Under the pieces are notes generated by a model. That model was not told the DNA's origin, ran no database searches, and worked only from the letters and a program-made list of their open reading frames with translations. A DNA stretch of 64,000 nucleotides from contig CBDATO010000003.1 of assembly GCA_965199805.1 (NCBI GenBank), positions 930,001 through 994,000 on the forward strand, given 5' to 3'. The position numbers and the translations under genes are program-made. The DNA comes from DATAZK01 sp965199805 (GTDB lineage: Bacteria > Actinomycetota > Actinomycetes > Frankiales > Frankiaceae). Positions 16,684 to 24,666 of the stretch are shown here, one piece after another (within the stretch, counting starts at the first letter, position 1; every line of letters begins with the position of its first letter).

Positions 16684-17142
16684 ATGCTCGGTGATGTCCG
16701 GCTGACCCCTCAGCGGCAAGCGGTCCTGACGACCCTCGAGGCCTCGACCGACCACCCCACGGCGGCCGACGTCTTCGAGCGGGTGCGGGCAGACCTGCCG
16801 GGCATCGGGGCGGCGACGGTCTACCGCACCCTCGCGCTGCTCGTCGACCAGGGCCTCGCCCTGGAGCTCAACCTCGGTGACGGCAGTGCGGCGCGCTTCG
16901 ACGGCAACACCGACCGGCATGACCACCTGGTGTGCTCGGCCTGCGGTTCGGCGATCGACATCGACCAGGCGCTGCCGGCGCGCGTGCTCGCCGAGCTCAC
17001 CGCTCGCACCGGGTACGCCGTCACCCGCTACGACCTCCAGTTCCACGGCCTCTGCCCGCGTTGCCAAGGCAGCGAGCAGTTGGCCTCCGCTCGTCCGATG
17101 AATCCCGTTGATCGCATTACAGGAGGAGACTCAGATGGCTGA
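16684..17142 (+). CDS. Fur/PerR-family metalloregulator
   Basis: A 152-residue winged-helix repressor. The DNA-binding half reads RLTPQRQAVLTTLE then HPTAADVFERVRADLPGIGAATVYRTLALLVDQG. The regulatory metal region has RHDHLVCSACGSAIDID, and the structural zinc cysteines are CSAC and CPRC. Pairing with rubrerythrin and a Fur-type box suggests a PerR-like peroxide sensor rather than an iron-uptake regulator, but the residues alone do not settle this. AGGAGG precedes the ATG. The C-terminal 20 or so residues are low-similarity and cover the Shine-Dalgarno of the rubrerythrin gene, whose ATG overlaps the fur stop by 8 bases. Confidence 0.87.
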   Translation: MLGDVRLTPQRQAVLTTLEASTDHPTAADVFERVRADLPGIGAATVYRTLALLVDQGLALELNLGDGSAARFDGNTDRHDHLVCSACGSAIDIDQALPARVLAELTARTGYAVTRYDLQFHGLCPRCQGSEQLASARPMNPVDRITGGDSDG

Positions 17143-17575
17143 CCTCGCAGGCAGCAAGACCCACGAGAACCTGAAGGAGGCGTTCGCCGGCGAGAGCCAG
17201 GCAAACCGCCGCTACCTTTACTTCGCCCGTCGCGCCGACATCGAGGGCGACAGCGAGACCGCCGGCCTCTTCCGTGACACCGCGGAGGGCGAGACCGGCC
17301 ACGCGTTCGGCCACATGGACTTCCTGGCCGTCGTGGGCGACCCCGCCACCGACGAGCCGGTCGGCAACTCGGAGAAGAACCTGGTCAGCGCCGTTGCCGG
17401 TGAGACCTACGAGTTCACGGCCATGTACCCCGGCTTCGCGAAGACCGCCCGCGAGGAGGGCTTCGACGACATCGCCGACTGGTTCGCCACGCTGGCCCGT
17501 GCGGAGAAGACCCACGCCGGTCGTTTCCAGAAGGCGCTCGACCGCGTGCGCAGCGAGGCGTCGGCCACGGCCTGA
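17135..17575 (+). CDS. Rubrerythrin-type diiron protein (no rubredoxin domain)
   Basis: A 146-residue four-helix diiron protein that reduces hydrogen peroxide. The iron-ligand helices are visible as NLKEAFAGESQANRRYLYFA, AEGETGHAFGH, AGETYEFTAMYPGFAKTAREEG and ARAEKTHAGRF, with the ExxH-type ligands. The C-terminal rubredoxin domain of classical rubrerythrin is missing, so electrons must come from elsewhere. ATG 17135 follows AGGAGGAGA and lies within the end of the fur gene, giving translational coupling. This makes it the likely main target of the Fur/PerR protein. Confidence 0.9.
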   Translation: MADLAGSKTHENLKEAFAGESQANRRYLYFARRADIEGDSETAGLFRDTAEGETGHAFGHMDFLAVVGDPATDEPVGNSEKNLVSAVAGETYEFTAMYPGFAKTAREEGFDDIADWFATLARAEKTHAGRFQKALDRVRSEASATA

Positions 17576-17611
17576 CGTCCCACTGCTTCACCTGCTTCAC
17601 CGCTTCACCCG

Positions 17612-17643
17612 CAGGGGTCGGCGCCCAACGGCGCCGGCCCCTG
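17612..17643 (+). terminator. GC-rich hairpin after rubrerythrin
   Basis: CAGGGG and CCCCTG arms enclose a perfect GGCGCC/GGCGCC inner stem around a CAAC loop. No T-run follows, as is usual for actinobacterial terminators. Just before it, 17583-17609 contains three near-copies of CTGCTTCAC. Confidence 0.65.
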
Positions 17644-17717
17644 TGGCGTTTCCGCACCCCGCCGCGGCGCACGACTGCAGAGTTACCCCGCCCGTCCCTG
17701 CTCCCCGAGGAGAACGC

Positions 17718-18329
17718 ATGGCGCTGACCGCCGCTCAGATCACGACCGACCACCAGGGCTACGCCGAGAAGCGCGGCGCCGAGCGGGCGCGGGTGATGCC
17801 GCTGCGTGCCGAACGCCGGATCCGCGTGGGCGACATGCTCGCCTTCGAGTTCGAGAACGAGCAGACCCTGCGCTACCAGGTGCAGGAGATGGTCTACGTC
17901 GAGCGCATCACCGACCCCGCCGAGGTGGGGCACGAGGTCGAGCTCTACGGACGCATGCTGCCGAGCTCGCAGGAGCTCTGCGCCACGATGTTCGTCGAGC
18001 TCGACCAGGGCTCCGACATCCGCGGCGAGCTGCTCCGGCTGGCCGGGATCCAGAACGCCGCCCAGCTGGAGATCGACGGCCCCGACGGTCGATCCGTGGC
18101 CCGCGCGGTGGAGCTGCGGGGCCTCGACGAGGACCCCGATCGGCCCTCGGACACGGTCAGCGTCCATGTGGTGAGGTTCACCCTTTCGGACGCCCAGCGT
18201 GACGCCTTCCGCGACCCCGAATGCACCGTCGAGCTGGCGGTCGACCACCCCGAGTACTCCGAGAGCACGCCGATCACCGGGCCGACGCGGCTGTCGCTGC
18301 TGGCCGACCTGGCCTTTCCCGACGCATGA
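17718..18329 (+). CDS. DUF3501 family protein
   Basis: A 203-residue protein matching the DUF3501 pattern: an N-terminal RAERRIRVGDMLAFEFENEQTLRYQVQEMVYVERI segment, then ELYGRMLPSSQELCATMFVEL and a C-terminal VELAVDHPEYS ending. Proteins of this family commonly occur next to rubrerythrin-like genes, as here, which suggests a shared role in oxidative or metal stress, but no activity is known to me. A GAGGAGAA Shine-Dalgarno precedes ATG 17718. It lies 142 bases after rubrerythrin, beyond a hairpin, so it may have its own promoter or receive read-through. Confidence 0.8.
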   Translation: MALTAAQITTDHQGYAEKRGAERARVMPLRAERRIRVGDMLAFEFENEQTLRYQVQEMVYVERITDPAEVGHEVELYGRMLPSSQELCATMFVELDQGSDIRGELLRLAGIQNAAQLEIDGPDGRSVARAVELRGLDEDPDRPSDTVSVHVVRFTLSDAQRDAFRDPECTVELAVDHPEYSESTPITGPTRLSLLADLAFPDA

Positions 18330-18538
18330 CCGCCGAGGATCCCGGGCTCGTTCACGACCGACCCCCGAGGGTCCGGGCAACGGGCACATCTTTTGCACAC
18401 CAGCGCGGCACAGCCGTCTCCCAGGCCACGTGCAGGGTGACCGAGCAACATATGTGACTTCGGTGGCCACCGGCGGCTCGGTCGAAGTCGGCCCACCCGT
18501 TGCCCGCGATAACGCCGCGGATCTGCCAGAATGCGCTC
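18330..18538 (+). promoter_or_regulatory. Promoter region of the ctaE-qcrCAB operon
   Basis: A 209-base gap. CAGAAT at 18527-18532 ends 6 bases before the ctaE GTG and resembles a -10 box for a leaderless transcript. A CATATG palindrome lies near 18450 (ACATATGTG). No clear known operator is recognised. Confidence 0.45.
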
Positions 18539-19165
18539 GTGGCAGCTGCATCTCCGGCCCTCGACAAGGGTCCGGCTCATGGCATGATCACCCGACCTTC
18601 GATGGTGTCGGTCGGCACGATCGTCTGGTTGTCCTCGGAGCTGATGTTCTTCGCGGCGCTGTTCGCGATCTACTTCACGGTTCGATCCCAGGCACCGTTC
18701 CCGTGGCCCCCCGTCGAAGGTGTGGGCCCGACCCACGTCGGCCCCGTCGAGCTGAACGTGCCGTATGCGTTGATCTTCACGATCATCCTCGTGCTCTCCA
18801 GCGTGACCTGCCAGCTCGGGGTCTTCGCGGCGGAGCGGGGCGACGTCTACCGGCTGCGCCAGTGGTTCGTCATCACGTTCGTCATGGGCCTGATCTTCGT
18901 GGCTGCCCAGATGAACGAGTACTTCGTGAACAACACGTTCTCGATCTCGTCCCACTCGTACGGCTCGGTCTACTACCTCACCACCGGCTTCCACGCCCTG
19001 CACGTCTCAGGCGGCCTCGTCGCCTTCCTGATCGTGCTGGGCAGGACCCGGTTCAAACCGTTCACCCATGAGACGGCCACCTCGGCGATCGTCGTGTCGT
19101 ACTACTGGCACTTCGTCGACGTCGTCTGGGTCGGCCTCTTCGCCGTCATCTACCTGCTGAAATGA
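18539..19165 (+). CDS. ctaE: Cytochrome c oxidase subunit III
   Basis: A 208-residue membrane protein of the aa3 oxidase. Five helices are apparent, starting with TIVWLSSELMFFAALFAIYF and ending with YYWHFVDVVWVGLFAVIYLL, both strongly conserved in subunit III. GTG 18539 fits the family N-terminus (VAAASPALDKG) and a predicted leaderless promoter; the ATG at 18500 would add unsupported sequence. The stop overlaps the qcrC start (ATGA). As in M. tuberculosis and Streptomyces, ctaE is cotranscribed with the bc1 genes, consistent with a bc1-aa3 supercomplex. Confidence 0.93.
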   Translation: MAAASPALDKGPAHGMITRPSMVSVGTIVWLSSELMFFAALFAIYFTVRSQAPFPWPPVEGVGPTHVGPVELNVPYALIFTIILVLSSVTCQLGVFAAERGDVYRLRQWFVITFVMGLIFVAAQMNEYFVNNTFSISSHSYGSVYYLTTGFHALHVSGGLVAFLIVLGRTRFKPFTHETATSAIVVSYYWHFVDVVWVGLFAVIYLLK

Positions 19166-20070
19166 CCATTGAAGCGAGTGACGTGACACCTCCCGCCGCT
19201 GAAAGCCCGTCCGGCGCCACCGCGCGCCCCACGGGGTCCCGCCGACCCGGTCGGTTCCGCCGCAACGAAGCGCGCAAGAAGTCCGATGCGCGTCGCGGCC
19301 CCGGACGCAAGCGCCGCCTGCCGGCCGGCGTCGTCATCGTCCTGTCGTTGATGGGCACCGGTCTGCTCTGGGCCGCGCTGGCCCCGAGCGGTAACGCCGC
19401 CGACTCGACGGCCAGCAGCGAGGCGATCCGCCAGGGTCGCGCGCTGTTCCTGTCCGGGTGCTCGTCGTGCCACGGCCTCGAGGCGCAGGGCGGCAACCAG
19501 GCCCCCAGCCTCATCGGCGTGGGCGCGGCCGCCGTGGACTTCCAGGTGGGCACGGGCCGCATGCCGCTCGCCAAGCCCGCCGCGCAGGCCGAGCGCAAGG
19601 ACCCGAAGTACACGCAGACCCAGATCGACCAGCTGGCCGCCTACGTCGCCTCTTTGGCTCCCGGGCCGGCGGTGCCCAGCGAGAAGGTGCTCACCGACGG
19701 TGCCCAGATCGCCGAGGGCGGCGCGCTGTACCGTACCAACTGCGCGCAGTGCCACCAGGCCATCGGCCAGGGCGGCGCGCTCTCCTACGGCAAGCACGCG
19801 CCGAACCTCGGCGTGGCCACCAAGACGCAGATCTACGAGGCCATGCGCACCGGCCCGGAGAACATGCCGGTCTTCGGCCCCGGCCAGCTGAGCAATGAGC
19901 AGGTCGCCTCGATCATCAAGTACGTGCAGTTCGTGACCGACCCGAAGGACCCGGGCGGCGCGGCCATCGGCCACTACGGCCCCGTGCCGGAAGGCCTCGT
20001 GGCGATCGTCATCGGACTCGGCGGGCTGGTCATCGCCACCCTCTGGATTGGATCTCGGTTCTCATCGTGA
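19162..20070 (+). CDS. qcrC: Diheme cytochrome c subunit of the bcc complex
   Basis: A 302-residue membrane-anchored protein with two c-type heme sites, CSSCH at residues 100-104 and CAQCH at 194-198. It has a basic N-terminal tail (residues about 18-50), an N-terminal membrane helix (GVVIVLSLMGTGLLWAAL) and a C-terminal membrane helix (GLVAIVIGLGGLVIATLWIG). Two fused cytochrome c domains let actinobacteria pass electrons from the bcc complex straight to the oxidase without soluble cytochrome c. It overlaps ctaE upstream and qcrA downstream by 4 bases each, so the operon is tightly coupled. Confidence 0.94.
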   Translation: MTIEASDVTPPAAESPSGATARPTGSRRPGRFRRNEARKKSDARRGPGRKRRLPAGVVIVLSLMGTGLLWAALAPSGNAADSTASSEAIRQGRALFLSGCSSCHGLEAQGGNQAPSLIGVGAAAVDFQVGTGRMPLAKPAAQAERKDPKYTQTQIDQLAAYVASLAPGPAVPSEKVLTDGAQIAEGGALYRTNCAQCHQAIGQGGALSYGKHAPNLGVATKTQIYEAMRTGPENMPVFGPGQLSNEQVASIIKYVQFVTDPKDPGGAAIGHYGPVPEGLVAIVIGLGGLVIATLWIGSRFSS

Positions 20071-21389
20071 GCGACAAAGAGAACACGTCGGGTCAGTCGG
20101 AGCAGTCGCGACGCGGGATGCCCGACGACCACGAGCCGAACTCGCGCGTGGTCCCCGGCCACGAGGGTGAGACGGCCTGGGACGCCCAGGGCAGCGTGCT
20201 CGGGCGCCTCAAGCACCCGGTCTCCAACCGGGGCCGGGTCACCGGCCGCGGCGAGGCACAGGGGCTCGGCGCAAACGGCGACGCCCATCCCGGCGGCGAC
20301 GAGGACGTCACGATCAGCGGGGTCGTGACGACCGACAGCAGCATCCCCGGCGACGATCCCAACTCGGGCGGCAACTCGTTCGTGCAGGGTTCCGCGTCCA
20401 AGGTAGAGACCCGGCGCGACAGCCTGCTGCAGGACGTCGACAAGCGTCAGGAGCGCCGGGCGGAGTTCGTCACCGCCTTTTACTTCCTGCTCTCCGTGGC
20501 CGGCACCCTCGGCTTCGTGATCATGAACTTCCAGGGTGACGAGCACAAGCAGTACTACACGCCGGTGCTCGGCGTCTGCCTCGCCGTCGCCGTCGGCGGA
20601 CTCGGCATGGGCCTCGTCAACTGGGCCAAAAAGCTCATGGGCGACGAGGAAGCCGTCCAGAACCGCGAGGACCACCTCGCCACCGTCGAAGAGCTCGAGG
20701 CCACCGAGCGCGTGGTCGTCCACGGCATCGAGACCTCCGGCTTCACCAAGCGTCCGATCATCCGCCGCACGCTGCTGCTCGCAGCCGGCGCGCTGGGCCT
20801 CGTCGGCGTCATCCCGATCCTCAACCTCGGCCCCCTCGTCGGCCGCAAGCCGAAGGAGCTCGAGGAGACCAGCTGGCGCTTCACGAAGCCGACCACGGCC
20901 GCTGACGGCAAGGCCACGCAGGGCATCCGCATGGTCGACCAGTTCGGCCGGCCCGTGAAGCTCGGCGACATCGCCGCCGGCGGTCTGCTGACTGTCTTCC
21001 CGGCCCTGAAGGAGAACCCGGAGGAGCCCGGCCGCTACGAGGAGCCAAGCCTCCAAGTCAAGGGCGACTCGACGGTGTTGCTCATCCGGCTGCGCCCCGG
21101 CGAGCTCAAGGGCAAGAACGCCGACAACACGTACTTCGACCACATCGCGTTCTCGAAGATCTGCACGCACGCCGGCTGCCCGGTGTCGCTGTACGAGCAG
21201 CAGACGCATCATCTGCTCTGCCCGTGCCACCAGTCGATCTTCGACGCCACCGATCACGGCCGGCCCATCTTCGGTCCTGCCGCCCGATCGCTGCCTCAAC
21301 TGGCGATAACTGTGGACACCGACGGATACTTCATCGCAACCGGTGACTTCTCCGAGCCCATCGGTCCGACCTTCTGGGAGCGCGGATGA
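20067..21389 (+). CDS. qcrA: Rieske iron-sulfur subunit of the bcc complex
   Basis: This 440-residue protein carries the [2Fe-2S] ligands in CTHAGCP (C366, H368) and CPCHQS (C385, H388). It has three membrane helices, the actinobacterial pattern. The twin-arginine stretch IIRRTLLLAAGALG before the third helix fits Tat-dependent insertion. The N-terminus is a long hydrophilic, acidic and glycine-rich region (about 130 residues) before the first helix, longer than in many relatives. GTG start overlaps qcrC (GTGA), and the stop overlaps qcrB (ATGA). Confidence 0.94.
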   Translation: MSDKENTSGQSEQSRRGMPDDHEPNSRVVPGHEGETAWDAQGSVLGRLKHPVSNRGRVTGRGEAQGLGANGDAHPGGDEDVTISGVVTTDSSIPGDDPNSGGNSFVQGSASKVETRRDSLLQDVDKRQERRAEFVTAFYFLLSVAGTLGFVIMNFQGDEHKQYYTPVLGVCLAVAVGGLGMGLVNWAKKLMGDEEAVQNREDHLATVEELEATERVVVHGIETSGFTKRPIIRRTLLLAAGALGLVGVIPILNLGPLVGRKPKELEETSWRFTKPTTAADGKATQGIRMVDQFGRPVKLGDIAAGGLLTVFPALKENPEEPGRYEEPSLQVKGDSTVLLIRLRPGELKGKNADNTYFDHIAFSKICTHAGCPVSLYEQQTHHLLCPCHQSIFDATDHGRPIFGPAARSLPQLAITVDTDGYFIATGDFSEPIGPTFWERG

Positions 21390-22936
21390 GCACCCTCAAC
21401 CCGGCGCAAAAGCTGTCGCGGGGCGTCGACGAGCGCTTCGGCAGTGCCAACTTCCTGCGCAAGAGCCTCAACAAGGTCTTCCCCGACCACTGGTCCTTCC
21501 TGCTGGGCGAGATCTGCCTGTACAGCTTCATGGTGCTGCTGCTCTCGGGCACTTACCTGACGCTGTTCTACGACCCCAGCGGCACCGAGACCATCTACAA
21601 CGGGTCCTACGCACCGCTGCGTGGCGTCGAGATGAGCCAGGCGTACGCGTCGACCCTGAACCTGTCGTTCGACGTCCGCGCCGGCCTGATCTTCCGGCAG
21701 ATCCACCACTGGGCAGCCCTGCTGTTCGTGGCGTCGATCATCCTGCACCTGCTGCGCGTCTTCTTCACCGGCGCCTTCCGCAAGCCGCGGGAGACGAACT
21801 GGCTCATCGGCGCCCTGCTGCTGATCCTCGCGCTGGTCGAGGGCTTCGCCGGCTACTCGCTCCCCGACGACCTGCTGTCCGGTACGGGTCTGCGGATCAT
21901 GTACTCGATCATCGAGTCCGTACCCGTGGTCGGGACGTGGTTGGCGTTCCTGCTCTTCGGTGGGGAGTTCCCCGGCACCGGAGGGATCCTGCCGAGGCTG
22001 TACGTCATGCACATCCTGCTGGTACCGGGCATCCTGTTAGCCCTGATCAGCGCCCACCTCGGCATCATGTGGCACCAGAAGCACACCCAGTTCCCCGGCC
22101 CGGGCCGCACCGAGAACAACGTGGTCGGCCACCGGATGTTCCCGCACTTCGCGGCGAAGTCCGGCGGGTTCTTCATGCTGGTGTTCGGCATGTGTGCCGC
22201 TCTGGGTGGGCTGGCCCAGATCAACCCGATCTGGCTGTACGGCCCGTACGACCCGTCGCAGGTGTCCGCGGCGTCCCAGCCGGACTTCTACATCGGCTGG
22301 CTCGACGGCTCGACCCGACTGTTCTTCCCCTGGGAGTTCCGCGGGGCCGGGGTGTCCATCTCGCCGCTGCTCTGGCCGACGGTCGTCATGCCAGGTCTGA
22401 TCTTCACGCTGCTGATGGTCTATCCCTGGCTGGAAGCGAAGCTGACCGGTGATCGCGAGTTCCACAACCTGCTGGAACGCCCCCGCGACAACCCGACGCG
22501 TACGGGTATCGGTGCCATGGCCCTGACGTTCTACGCCGTCCTCATGATCAGCGGCGGCAACGACCTCATTGCCACGACGTTCGGCGTCAGCCTCAACGCC
22601 ATGACCTGGGCCGGCCGGTTCTGCGCCCTTGCGTTGCCACCGATCGCCTTCTACATCACCAGGCGCATCTGCTACGCCCTGCAGGCCAAGGACCGGGAGC
22701 TCGAGCACCACGGCATCGAGACGGGCATCGTCCGTCAGCTGCCGTCCGGTGAGTTCGTCGAGGTCACGATCCCCAAGCCGCTGGCTACCCACCCCGAGCT
22801 CACCCCGGTGGAGCTCGACGACGTGGCCGCCGCCTCCAACGGCAATGGCCACGTCCTCAAGAAGGGGGCCCGTGCGGTCAGCGGGTTCTTCGTGGAGCGG
22901 AGCTCGGACGTGCCGGAGGAGTCCAGCCGCCACTAG
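21386..22936 (+). CDS. qcrB: Cytochrome b subunit of the bcc complex
   Basis: A 516-residue polytopic protein that holds two b hemes and the quinol sites. Family landmarks include DHWSFLLGEICLYSFMVLLLSG, IHHWAALLFVASIILHLLRVFFTGAFRKPRE and EGFAGYSLPDDLLSGTGLRI. The 8-helix core is followed by the C-terminal extension found in actinobacteria (ELEHHGIETGIVRQLPSGEFVE). It is last in the ctaE-qcrC-qcrA-qcrB operon and is followed by a strong hairpin. This subunit is the target of Q203-type inhibitors in mycobacteria. Confidence 0.94.
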   Translation: MSTLNPAQKLSRGVDERFGSANFLRKSLNKVFPDHWSFLLGEICLYSFMVLLLSGTYLTLFYDPSGTETIYNGSYAPLRGVEMSQAYASTLNLSFDVRAGLIFRQIHHWAALLFVASIILHLLRVFFTGAFRKPRETNWLIGALLLILALVEGFAGYSLPDDLLSGTGLRIMYSIIESVPVVGTWLAFLLFGGEFPGTGGILPRLYVMHILLVPGILLALISAHLGIMWHQKHTQFPGPGRTENNVVGHRMFPHFAAKSGGFFMLVFGMCAALGGLAQINPIWLYGPYDPSQVSAASQPDFYIGWLDGSTRLFFPWEFRGAGVSISPLLWPTVVMPGLIFTLLMVYPWLEAKLTGDREFHNLLERPRDNPTRTGIGAMALTFYAVLMISGGNDLIATTFGVSLNAMTWAGRFCALALPPIAFYITRRICYALQAKDRELEHHGIETGIVRQLPSGEFVEVTIPKPLATHPELTPVELDDVAAASNGNGHVLKKGARAVSGFFVERSSDVPEESSRH

Positions 22937-22952
22937 CTCGTCGCATCAGAGG

Positions 22953-22986
22953 AAGGCTCCGTGCGCATCGCGCACGGGGCCTTCTT
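22953..22986. terminator. Bidirectional terminator between qcrB and map
   Basis: A long hairpin: AAGGC-TCCGTGCGC, loop ATC, GCGCACGG-GGCCTT, with A-rich and T-rich bases on the two flanks (AAGG before, CTTCTT after). It separates the convergent qcrB and map genes and can serve both. Confidence 0.85.
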
Positions 22987-23015
22987 GCTGCCCGCTCCCC
23001 CGGGCGGGGTGCCGG

Positions 23016-23798
23016 TCAGGCGTAGGCCGGCTGACGCAGCGTCAGGATCTCGGCGCCGTCCGGGGTGATGGCGATGGTGTGCTCGCTGTGCGCCGTGCGG
23101 CAGCCTGTGGCGCTCCGTAGCGTCCAGCCGTCGTCATCGGTGACCAGTTCCGCGGTGTCCGTCATCACCCATGGCTCCAGGGCCAGCAGGAGGCCGGGAC
23201 GCAGCTTGTAGCCCCGGCCGGGACGTCCACTGTTCGCGATGTGCGGATCCTGGTGCATGGTCGAACCCACGCCGTGTCCCCCGAAGTCGGTGTTGACCGG
23301 GTAGCCCGCCGCCTTGAGTACCGAGCCGATGGCGTGCGAGATGTCCCCGATACGCGCTCCCGGGGTCGCAGCAGCGATGCCGGCCGCCAGGGCGCGCTCC
23401 GTGGCCTCGATCAGGGCCGTATCGGCAGGAGCAGGCGCCCCGCCGACCGCGAAGCTGACCGCCGAGTCCGCCACGACCCCACCGAGGGAGATGGCGAAAT
23501 CCAGTGACAGCAGATCGCCGGGTGCGAGGGCGTAGTCGTGCGGGAGCCCGTGGAGCACCGCGTCGTTGACCGACGTGCAGATGTAGTGGCCGAAGGGTCC
23601 GCGACCGAAAGACGGGGCGTAGTCGACGTAGCAGGACTCGGCCCCGGCATCGGCGATCATCGTCTTCGCCCAGCGGTCGATCTCGAGCAGGTTGGTGCCC
23701 ACCGTGGTGCGGTCCGTGAGGGTCTGCAGCACCTCGGCGACCAGCGCGCCGGCTCGTCGTGCATGGGGCAGTTGGGAGGGCGTCAGAATCTCGATCAT
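23016..23798 (-). CDS. map: Type I methionine aminopeptidase
   Basis: A 260-residue dinuclear metallopeptidase that removes initiator methionine. The metal ligands are visible in order: two Asp in SLDFAISLGGVVAD, His in GGHGVGSTMHQDP, Glu in LLALEPWVM and Glu in HSEHTIAI. The N-terminal CxxC zinc-finger extension of some isoforms is absent, so it resembles the short MapA-like form. ATG 23798 is preceded by a weak TAGGCA box 7 bases upstream. It is divergent from an XRE-type regulator across a palindromic intergenic region. In many genomes map sits in the ribosomal-protein/secY operon, so this may be a second copy. Confidence 0.9.
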   Translation of the reverse strand: MIEILTPSQLPHARRAGALVAEVLQTLTDRTTVGTNLLEIDRWAKTMIADAGAESCYVDYAPSFGRGPFGHYICTSVNDAVLHGLPHDYALAPGDLLSLDFAISLGGVVADSAVSFAVGGAPAPADTALIEATERALAAGIAAATPGARIGDISHAIGSVLKAAGYPVNTDFGGHGVGSTMHQDPHIANSGRPGRGYKLRPGLLLALEPWVMTDTAELVTDDDGWTLRSATGCRTAHSEHTIAITPDGAEILTLRQPAYA

Positions 23799-23816
23799 GC
23801 GGGCCTGCCTAGCTGA

Positions 23817-23861
23817 GGGATAACTATCCCAGCCATGCTATCGGCGGGACTAGTATCGGCG
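23817..23861. promoter_or_regulatory. Palindrome and direct repeats in the map/xre divergent region
   Basis: GGGATAACTATCCC (23817-23830) is a near-perfect inverted repeat, and TATCGGCG occurs twice, at 23839-23846 and 23854-23861, with 15-base spacing. TAGTAT at 23851-23856 is a -10 candidate for the leaderless xre gene. The palindrome sits in the map promoter, so the XRE protein could control both genes; this is inference. Confidence 0.55.
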
Positions 23862-23863
23862 CC

Positions 23864-24166
23864 GTGGTCAGGATGCCGCTCACATCAGACGAGCTCGAGC
23901 GCGGCAAGCGGCTCGGTGCGCTGCTGCGCCGGGCGCGGGGCGAGCGCTCGCTGATCGAGACCGCTCTGCGTGCCCGCGTCTCCCCGGAGACGCTGCGCAA
24001 GATCGAGTCGGGCCGGGTGGCCACGCCCGCCTTCCCGACGATCGCCGCCATCGCCGACGTGCTCAGCCTGTCGCTGGACGCGGTGTGGACGGAGATCAGT
24101 CGTCCCTCGTCCGCCGACGCGATGGCCCATGCCGCTCCGCAGGCTGCGGAGCCGCTGGCGTCCTGA
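23864..24166 (+). CDS. XRE-family helix-turn-helix regulator
   Basis: A 100-residue protein with one Cro/C1-type DNA-binding domain: KRLGALLRRARGERSLIETALRARVSPETLRKIESGRVATPAFPTIAAIADVLSLSLDAV. No ligand or oligomerisation domain is visible beyond a short alanine-rich tail. GTG 23864 is the preferred start, 7 bases after TAGTAT. ATG 23873 is an alternative. It is divergent from map and converges on ctaF, with a hairpin between. The target is unknown; the palindrome upstream is the natural candidate. Confidence 0.85.
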   Translation: MVRMPLTSDELERGKRLGALLRRARGERSLIETALRARVSPETLRKIESGRVATPAFPTIAAIADVLSLSLDAVWTEISRPSSADAMAHAAPQAAEPLAS

Positions 24167-24206
24167 CTCGCTGCAGGGCGCGCTTTCTCAGCACAAGAAA
24201 CGCAGA

Positions 24207-24237
24207 AGCCGGGCACCCGACATGCGGATACCCGGCT
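24207..24237. terminator. Hairpin between xre and ctaF
   Basis: AGCCGGG and CCCGGCT arms with an inner CCG/CGG stem and ACATG loop lie between two convergent genes. It is a plausible shared terminator. Confidence 0.7.
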
Positions 24238-24258
24238 GCTGTGGCCGTGCGTGTGTGG

Positions 24259-24666
24259 CTAGGCCTCGTGCTCGATGGCCAGCCGGCTGACGTAGTGCTC
24301 GAACAGCAGCCCCAGCACGTTGGCCAGGATGCCGATGAAACCGATCAGTGCCAGCCACAAGCCGATGAAGGCCCCGGTCAGCATGATGGCCGCGGAGGCC
24401 GCGATGAAGAACGGCCAGTAACTGCCCGGGCTGAAGTGGCCCAGCTCGCCCGCACCATCGGCGATCTCCGCGTCGGGCAGGTCGGACGGGCGGGGACCCA
24501 TCCGCTTGGCCGTCACCAGCAGGTAGCCACCGACCAGCAGACCGAGCCCCGCAGCGATACCCAGCGCCGCGGTGCCGGTCGGGTCCTTGGACGTGAACCA
24601 GTAGACGATCGCCGCGACGCTTCCGAAGGCCGTGAAGACGGAGAAGACGAAGCCTTCGACCTTCAT
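24259..24666 (-). CDS. ctaF: Cytochrome c oxidase subunit IV
   Basis: A 135-residue membrane protein with four predicted helices: GFVFSVFTAFGSVAAIVYWF, ALGIAAGLGLLVGGYLLV, YWPFFIAASAAIMLTGAFIGLW and ALIGFIGILANVLGLLFEHYV. This is the actinobacteria-specific subunit IV of the aa3 oxidase. ATG 24666 overlaps the ctaD stop (ATGA), so ctaC, ctaD and ctaF form one operon. The longer frame reaching 24816 is antisense to nothing useful but lies inside ctaD and is not the start. Confidence 0.9.
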   Translation of the reverse strand: MKVEGFVFSVFTAFGSVAAIVYWFTSKDPTGTAALGIAAGLGLLVGGYLLVTAKRMGPRPSDLPDAEIADGAGELGHFSPGSYWPFFIAASAAIMLTGAFIGLWLALIGFIGILANVLGLLFEHYVSRLAIEHEA

